From the NCBI GenBank assembly GCA_023374045.1, contig CM041777.1, positions 462,115,827-462,179,826 of the forward strand: a stretch of 64,000 bases of DNA. Reading direction: 5' to 3'. This document shows positions 56,800-64,000 of this stretch, one piece after another. A program made the translations under genes and the position numbers. Below the pieces are notes generated by a model. It did no database searches. It was not told where the DNA came from and worked only from the letters and a program-made list of their open reading frames with translations. The DNA comes from Limonium bicolor (lineage: Eukaryota > Streptophyta > Magnoliopsida > Caryophyllales > Plumbaginaceae). The stretch's first letter is position 1, and every line of letters begins with the position of its first letter.

Positions 56800-58586
56800 T
56801 GTGAGCCTCGATTTTAAACCATATCCTATGTTAATTAAATTGATTGGGATCTAGTCGGGTTTTAGGTCCACTTAACCTAAGATTAATAACTATGTCATAA
56901 AAACAATTTTAAAACCTAAGCTAGCTCACTGGAACCTATTATGAGTCGCCACCTAATTTTGACCTAGATTAAATTAGGAAAGGAGAGTTCGGGTTCGGGG
57001 GCTTGATATTCGACTTATTTAGGGTTCAATTACTTTCATTACCCTTCCTAGGTCGTTTTTCCTCTACTTGGTTTATTTACGCTTATTACGAGTCGTTTTA
57101 ACCAAAGTGCGCGAGCTTCTGTTTTTTTGTGTTTTTTAGCATTTTTTGATAGAAAATTAAAGTAAAATTAAAGATTCCTAAACTAGGGTTTCAGAGGCAG
57201 AATTAGGTCAAATTTTGTTTCCGTCTGTAGCCACGGACCTAATGTCCGAAACCACGGACCCTAGTTAACCTATATAAAAATAAAAGTCGAATTAAACAGA
57301 AAACAGAAAATTTTAAAGTCCGGGGCCACGGACAGGCTGTCTGTGGGCCCGGACATTATTAAAAAAAACCTAATTTTTAAATTTTAAAAAATCCCGCCGC
57401 CGTCCATGGGTGTCCGAGCTTACGGACAGGGAGTCCGGGACCCCGGACACGACGTCCGTGGGTGCGGACAGCCCTCGGACGGCGGCTTTGAGGCTGTTCC
57501 CGAAGGTGTTTTTGGCTCAAATTTTATGGGTGTGTAGCCTGAAAGATGTACAATGCGTTAGTGATCGAAAGCTCTCAATTTGAATTCGAATTATGCACGA
57601 AACTTGGTAAACAATTTATTGGACAGAAGCTTGAATAAACAGCAATACAGAAGCGTACGAAGGTTAGTTTGAGCCCAAATTTTGAGGCAAGACAGACAAT
57701 ACCGTGGAGAATTAGGGAAGTGGAGTTTCTACCTGTTTTACCTTCGGATTCACAACATTTCTTCACACCGGGATTCGTCGAGTGCTCCGTTGATGGCAGA
57801 CCCGAGAGGATTTCGACCCACGCTTCTGGTTGTTGGTTGTTCTTGCTGTTCTTCATGTTTTGGAGGTGTTTTTGTGGGGTTTTGATGATTATTGGTGCTT
57901 TGGGAATCGGAAAACGTGTTTAGATGGTGATTTCGGGGGATTTTTGGTATGATTTGGGTGGCCGGGTGTTGGAAAACGTGAGAGAGAGAGAGGAGGCTGT
58001 GTTTTCTGACTCTCTAGGGTTCTTGAGCATATGAAGTTCTGATTTTATCCAAAAACCTATCCCCTTATATAGACTTTCTTAAAGATAAAGAAAATCTAGT
58101 AAAAGTAAGATTTTTCGATATTTTAGTTAAGTGACTTCCCAAAGGAATTTTGCTGTGAAATTTTAACCACGTGTCAAGGATGGAAATTATGAATTTTCTG
58201 AAGTGGAATCGGATTTTTTAAATGTTGGAATATTTTTAAATTGAATTTCCCGTCAGATTCAGTCAGAAATTGCTACAAAATTATTGGAAACTCGAAAAAT
58301 CAAAATTCCAACGCCATTATGCTTGGAATGTCATCCTCTATAATGGGTTAAAATATCAAAGCATTTCAAGCTGATTTGGGCATCCTTTGGAGGAGAGAGA
58401 AAGCTTATAGGAGGTCTCAGGAGCCTTTAAAGATTACCGAAACGCCCCTGAAAATGACGAAGTTGCTCCCAATGCCATGGAACGCGCCGATCGTGCCGGA
58501 ATCCCTCACCATTTGATTAAAATGCCTCTCACAACACCAGCACCCCGTAGACCCTAACCCAGGGGGTCAAAATTTTGGGTATAACA
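56800..58586 (-). repeat. LARD-B 3' LTR
   Basis: 1787 bp; minus-strand start TGTTATACCC (58586), end GGCTCACA (56800). Nearly identical to 63128-64000 where they overlap, and the inverse of 2879-4669. A GTCCG/CGGAC block is at 57225-57485. A TATATAAGG box lies at about 58063-58071 on the minus strand. Confidence 0.88.
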
Positions 58587-58739
58587 GATTGCCCCCCGTC
58601 AACTAGACTTTGTAGCGGATGTGAAAAGTCTGGTTGATGCTTGAGTGATGCCCCCAAAATTTTGGACCTCACGAAATTCTCCATGTTGTGTGAAACCGCG
58701 GTGATTGTGTGCAGCTATTCGGAGGCGCTGACTACCTAA

Positions 58740-58932
58740 GCAACAAAAACGTTGTCGAGCTATTCTAAGGTGCTGACTACCTATAAGCGAAAATGTGTCA
58801 AGCTCTTCTAAGGCGTTGACAACCTAAAATGTGGAAATGAGATAATGTCAAGCGATTCTAAGGCGTTGACAACCTAAAATGTGAAAATGAGATAATGTCA
58901 AGCGATTCTAAGGCGTTGACAACCTAAAATGT
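58740..58932. repeat. Short minisatellite in LARD-B
   Basis: Repeats of about 45-50 bp around GTCAAGCGATTCTAAGGCGTTGAC, four to five units, the last two nearly identical. LARD-A has fewer units at about 2690-2815 in inverse orientation. Confidence 0.75.
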
Positions 58933-61399
58933 GATAACTGGGCGGTATGCAAATGCAAGAATGCTGAAATGTTGATGATGCTAATGATAACGCTGATGAT
59001 GCTGATGATGCTGATGATGCTGCTGATGATGCTGATGATGCTCGGATGCTTCTGGGGACCGAAACCCGTGCCAATGCTCCTGGCTGGACCCAATGTGGAC
59101 TTATTGCCATCGCCCCCCGAGCCGGTGTGCAGGGATAACTCCTGGTAAAAACCTTGGGGACTTATTGCCTTCGCCCACCATTTGTTGATCCCGAAAATAA
59201 GTTGACATCGCAAAAGGATTTTTGCCATCACCTCGCCAACTTTTCTGTCGCCAGGTCTTGTGACGCGCCTGGATAATGCAACTAGGTCTTACGACGAGCC
59301 TATATGAATGAGATGAATGCAATGTGTTTGATAAGAGTGGGTAAGCTAAAGGGTAACGCTAGGTCTTACTACGAGCCTAAGGGAATGCAGCTAGGTCTTA
59401 TGGCGAGCCTAAAAATGGTTCTAGGTCTTATGGCGAGCCTAAAATGGTTCTAGGTCTTATGACGAGCCTAAGGGATGCAACTAGGTCTTACTACGAGCCT
59501 AAGGGAATGTGACTAGGTCTTATGGCGAGCCTAAAAATGGTTCTAGGTCTTATGGCGAGCCTAAAAATGGATCTAGGTCTTATGACGAGCCTAAAGGTCG
59601 GATCTAGGTGAAAGTGAGTAAAATGTATGATGGGTCTAAATGGATGTAGAAGGATTAGGGTTTATGTGAAACCTGGAGATGGTAGGGCTCAAGACGGGCC
59701 TGTGGATGTTTGAGTGTGAAGGTAGGGCTTAGGACGGGCCTGAGGAATTTTGATGTGGAGGTAGGGCTTAGGACGGGCCTGAGGGAATTTTTTTGTGGAG
59801 GTAGGGCTTAGGACGGGCCTGAGGGAATCTGATGTGGAGAAAGGGCTTAGGACGGGCCTGACTGGTATGAGAAGGGTTTGAATCCTTTGGGTTTCTGGCT
59901 TTTGGGCCTCAATCGGTGTCATTGTTGCAATTGTTGGGACCAACAATTGCCCCCAGTATTTTTCCTTAAGGCAACCTGAGTTCTTTGGAATTTTTGGCAA
60001 TCGATCGTTCCGATCGATTGCCCCCAGTATTTTCTTTGATTAATTGTGCAAAACAAATCTCATTCTCACAAGGTCAAGGTTTATCTTGTTATGGTGCTTT
60101 CTATCCTACACTCAAAGTGTTTAATGCTTGCACTCATGCTCTCCTTTTGGACAAAACATCTCGACCATTGAATTTGACATTTGTTAGATTTACGCGTTCA
60201 ACCTGTTACTTTCACGTGATTGGATACACAACTACTAGGTCGGAAGTCTTTTAAGCTTATAACGTGGCTACGGGGTGTGATGAATGACAACAGGACAATG
60301 GAGGAATGTTTAGGATATGTGGAGCTATAAGGGTGACCAAAGCTGCAACTTGCACCGTCTCTCGGACTTGTCTTCTTTGCCTTGAAGTCGTTTGGCTACT
60401 TCGCGATGATTTCGCTTGTGAACTTGGGACTTGGAACTTTGGGGTTGTTCCTTGCACCTTCTTTCTTTTTCCGATTTCGGATTTCTTAGAGGCTTCTCAA
60501 GTTTGCCTTCCTTGAACCTCCTTTCCTTTGGGGTTCTTGTGTTTCCCGGTTTTGAGCTTTGAGAGCTATTTTTGATGTTAGCTCATTTGGATCCTGTGTC
60601 ACTTTGGGACCATTTGCGGATCGCTTCGTCATGCTGGTAGCTGTTTTGCTTCTTGGGACTTGTGAAGTTGTTGTTCGGAAGTCGGGCTCCTTGCTTCCTT
60701 TGGTCACCGGGTTGGTTATTCATCATCGGCTGGCTTGTTTGTGGAGCTTGTAGTGTTGTGAAAAAGGTTATATATGAAAAGCTCAGCGGGGGGTGCCTAG
60801 GGTTTAATGTCAGGGTTCACAAGCTTTTTGGTTGTGTGGTGCTATACCTAGGTGCTTCGTCATCCCTAGTAGTTGTGTATCCGTTCTTTGTTACTTTTCA
60901 TAGGTTTAAGCGTAAATTTACAAATTATCTCCTCCTGTCGGAGTCAATGCCGTTTACATCACCTTTGAATGTAACCTCTCTGGAGTCATGTAGAAATGAC
61001 ACGCTCTTTCACTCTTGGTTCTACCGCTCAAGGTACTCTCGCGAAGTGCACACTCAGAGACTTGTTTGCACATTTAAACAAAAGAAGTAAACAAACGTTA
61101 TCGTTCCTTAACTCAGATTGCCCCCAGTATTGTTGTGGGGTTTCCTTGACTAACCTTAGAATGCCCAAGTTTTTTTTTTGTGGAGGGTGATTGCATGGGT
61201 GAGGATGGTGGTGAGATATTCCTGTGAAGAGGTGATGGGTGATCTTGCGGCAACAAATTTTGGCTTTGTGTAATTGGTGAAATGTTAAGAAAGCGCATGG
61301 GATGTATATGATGAAGGTGGCGGATGTGGGTGAAATGACGTGATGACTTATTTATTTTGGTGTTCTGGTTTTGTGAATAATGCACAAAAAATAATGAAA

Positions 61400-63060
61400 A
61401 TGGAACTATGCTCTAATTCAAGAATGGAAAGACAACATCAAAGATTGTAATCTTAAGAAAACTACCTAAAATAATAAAGGAAGCTAGCTACCATAAAAGT
61501 TGGAAGAACGACTGGAAAAAGAAAATTACTAAATCTAGAAAACTTCTAAAGTAGTGATGTTGGGCTGCCTGATGCCAACATACTGAAGACTCGAGCTCTG
61601 GGCCGTCGGGACGCCTTTGGGATGATCGTGATTGCCTTCCTTCTGAACTTCGAATAGGCCTCATAAAATGTTTGAACTAGGAATGCTTGTGGGTTATGTA
61701 GGAGGAATCCGGGTCTGAATCTTTTCCAAGCTGCGAGTGAAGTGCAAGAGCTAGAGTGACTCCTAGGATAGAACAGATTTGCGGGCCTGAATACCCTTAA
61801 TCTAGAAGTGAAGCAAACGGGCTGAAGGAGGCCACACGAACTGTGAATGGGCCACTGGGCCGAGAGGGAAAACCTTGAGGTCTGGGATTCGTTTGATGTT
61901 CTTGTTGGGCCTTGAAGCTAGAAACTGGAATGAATGAGTTACGCAACCTATCTTGGACCCAAATGTTTTGTGCTATGGGCTGAACTTCTGGATTGACAGC
62001 GAAGCTTATGGGCCAAAACTATGAATTGGTCTATGGGCCCAAAATAGATGATCATGATTATGGTATTTGAGCCAGAATGATTGCTCTATATGTGAACTGG
62101 AATTTGGGCCGAGTGATCATGGTTGGGCCTAAAAGATGATACCTAGATCTAGGGTTTTGGGTTAGGGTCATGATAAGAAGTCTACGTGGACTAGAATTAG
62201 CCCTTGGGCCAGAATGTGTTTGGGCCTGAAGTAAAGCACATGAGCTGGAATGGTCCCTAAATCACAAATGGGCCTAACTTTCTTCGGGCCAGAGAAGATG
62301 GTTGCTAAGCCAAAAAAAGATTTTATTTTCAGGACTTGTGAGTTATTTCAAGTTCAAGTGGATTTCTTTTTTATGGGCCAAGAACTAATTGGATAATACA
62401 AACTGGGCCAGAAGAGAAATCACCTAAGTCTAGGCTTTTGGGCCGAAGCCCGAGCGACTCACATGTTAAACCAAACAGGGCCTCTGGGCCGCAAACAAAA
62501 AGAGCTGTTAATTCATGTTGGGCTAGGTTGATGTAGGAGAAGTTCCTATCAATCTCTGGGCTGGGTAGTGGGCCGATCATACAAGCAAACAAGGCCCACA
62601 CAAATTCAACATGTCCTCACCAGATGTTTTTACCAAACCGAGTATGGATCGATCCGGAGAAGTGCTTGGGGCATGGGCCCAGGTCACCACAAAGGAATAG
62701 GGCTTGCACGCTATTCTCTTTGGGCTTCCCCACTTTTTCACATCACCTGAAGGTGTGCGTCTACGGCCGGGTCTTTGACCGACCAAACAATGGGCTAGGT
62801 AAGGACACTGCCAGGAAAACGCTTGGGGCTAAAGCCCAGGTATTAAGGGGATGTGGTTAGACGACATCCTTCTCTTTTCCCCCGCTTATTCACATCACCT
62901 AAAAGGTGTGAGTCCCAGACAAGGGACCCTCAAACGGGTCCCGGGATGAAATCGGTTTAGATGGACCCTCGCTCTCATATGATGCAAAGGTGCAGAAAAT
63001 TAAAGTGCGCACAAAAGTAAACAAACAAAGTAATAAAGCCATAAATAAACATTTTTCGAG
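61400..63060 (-). other. LARD-B 5' internal DNA without genes
   Basis: No coding region found. About 61600-62600 is a loose repeat field rich in GGGCC with CTGGGCC/TGGGCCT words. Two related blocks, at about 62715-62765 and 62870-62915, share CCCC..TT.TTCACATCACCT.AAGGTGTG. This part has no counterpart in the window's portion of LARD-A. Confidence 0.5.
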
Positions 63061-63106
63061 TTAAGCCATCTTTATTAAAATTAATCAAGTTAATATTAAG
63101 AAGTAG

Positions 63107-63124
63107 TCCCCAGCAGAGTCGCCA
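63107..63124 (-). other. LARD-B primer binding site
   Basis: Minus strand TGGCGACTCTGCTGGGGA, 3 nt inside the 5' LTR end. A PBS ending in this type of sequence is known from Tat/Ogre-lineage elements (tRNA-Arg type, from memory), which supports that lineage for the LARDs. Confidence 0.8.
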
Positions 63125-63127
63125 GTC

Positions 63128-64000
63128 TGTGAGCCTCGATTTTAAACCCTATCCTATGTTAATTAAATTGATTGGGATCTAGTCGGGTTTTAGGTCCACT
63201 TATAACCTAAGATTAATAACTATGTCATAAAACAATAATTATTAAAACCTAAGCTAGCTCACTGGAACCTATTATGATTCGCCACCTAATTTTGACCTAG
63301 ATTAAATTAGGAAAGGAGAGTTCGGGTTCGGGGGCTTGATATTCGACTTATTTAGGGTTCAATTACTTTCATTACCCTTCCTAGGTCGTTTTTCCTCTAC
63401 TTGGTTTATTTACGGCTTATCACGAGTCGTTTTAACCTAAGTGCGCGAGCTTCTGTTTTTTTGTGTTTTTTAGCATTTTTTGACAGAAAATTAAAGTAAA
63501 ATTAAAGATTCCTAAACTAGGGTTTCGGAGGCAGAATTAGGTCAAATTTTGTTTCCGTCCGTAGCCACGGACCTAATGTCCGAAACCACGGACCCCAGTT
63601 AACCTATATAAAAATAAAAGTTGAATTAAACTGAAAACAGAAAATTGTAAAGTCCGGGGCCACGGACAGTCTGTCCGTGGGCCCGGACATTATTAAAAAA
63701 AACCTAATTTTTAAATTTTAAAAAATCCCGCCGCCGTCCGTGGGTGTCCGAGCTTACGGACAGGGAGTCCGGGACCCCGGACACGACGTCCGTGGGTGCG
63801 GACAGCCCTCGGACGGCGGCTTTGAGGCTGTTCCCGAAGGTGTTTTTGGCTCAAATTTTATGGCTGTGTAGCCTGAAAGATGTACAATGCGTTAGTGATC
63901 GAAAGCTCTCAATTTGAATTCGAATTATGCACGAAACTTGGTAAACAAGTTATTGGACAGAAGCTTGAATAAACAGCAATACAGAAGCGTACGAAGGTTA
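63128..64000 (-). repeat. LARD-B 5' LTR (partial)
   Basis: Minus-strand 3' portion of the LTR, running off the window. It matches 56800-57660 with a few substitutions and small indels. It includes the GTCCG/CGGAC block at 63555-63815. Confidence 0.88.

Larger units (their letters stand above)
56800..64000 (-). mobile_element. LARD-B: non-autonomous Tat/Ogre-like LTR element
   Basis: Minus-strand element with 3' LTR 56800-58586, internal 58587-63127 and 5' LTR from 63128 past the window end. The two LTRs are nearly identical over the 870 bp available, so insertion is recent. Internal DNA is 4.5 kb without gag or pol, that is, a large retrotransposon derivative. It contains the polypurine tract GACGGGGGGCAATC before the 3' LTR, minisatellites (58740-58930, 59360-59600, 59680-59860) and a GGGCC-rich stretch at about 61600-62600. 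It interrupts Athila-2. Confidence 0.85.

Noticed and set aside
1..64000. The two LARDs as the LTRs of one giant element
   Set aside because: They are inverted, and each has its own LTR-internal structure.

Overview
The window is repeat-dense nuclear DNA of a flowering plant. I found no convincing host gene. The evidence is several plant LTR-retrotransposon lineages (Tekay/Del chromovirus, Athila, Tat/Ogre-like derivatives) with plant-type primer sites, plus hAT and Mutator DNA transposons, all nested. I cannot name the species.

Layout, left to right: (1) 1-4669, a non-autonomous Tat/Ogre-like element (LARD-A, + strand) with VNTR-rich internal DNA and a 1.8 kb 3' LTR. (2) 4670-8667, an Athila element (- strand) with a broken gag, its PBS and its 5' LTR; LARD-A sits inside it. 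(3) 8668-11619, a truncated LTR (- strand) of a Tekay-related non-autonomous family, here called TkN. (4) 11620-16551, an older AT-rich island with three levels of DNA transposon: a hAT-like element (8-bp target duplication) holding a Mutator-like palindromic element (9-bp duplication) holding a hAT MITE (8-bp duplication), plus a 0.55 kb foldback. (5) 16552-27158, a TkN element (+) with a 4.3 kb 5' LTR, 5.6 kb of non-coding internal DNA and a cut-off 3' LTR. (6) 27159-51755, the centrepiece: a tandem LTR-internal-LTR-internal-LTR array of a Tekay-type chromovirus that carries an AlkB-family 2-oxoglutarate/Fe(II) dioxygenase between gag and pol. (7) 51756-53613, an LTR fragment and the 5' part of another TkN-like element. 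(8) 53614-56799, the 3' LTR and 3' internal end of a second Athila element (-). (9) 56800-64000, a second LARD (-, LARD-B), inverted relative to LARD-A, with its PBS and part of its 5' LTR.

How the centrepiece may work: gag is split by two short GT-AG introns. A third donor at the end of gag can be joined in frame either to an AlkB terminal exon, which has its own stop codon and an AATAAA signal, or to the protease-RT-RNaseH-integrase-chromodomain exon. This predicts two products from one transcript, Gag-AlkB and Gag-Pol. The AlkB segment has the HxD...H iron ligands and the C-terminal RxNxxxR motif, and resembles plant ALKBH1-type enzymes. The element uses an initiator-Met-type PBS. Because ALKBH1-type enzymes are reported to act on tRNA m1A and on DNA/RNA N6-methyladenine, the dioxygenase could act on the element's own RNA, its cDNA or its primer tRNA; that part is inference. 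Pol of copy B is an uninterrupted 1096-codon frame. Copy A and both gag/AlkB regions carry many 1-2 nt indels, which may be decay or unpolished long-read sequence.

Across families, the Tekay, TkN, LARD and Athila LTRs all contain a CpG-rich block of short inverted motifs built on CGGAC/GTCCG or GACCG/CGGTC. Three hairpins (around the PBS, near the LTR 3' end, and just before a polypurine tract) are kept between Tekay and TkN elements with compensatory base changes.
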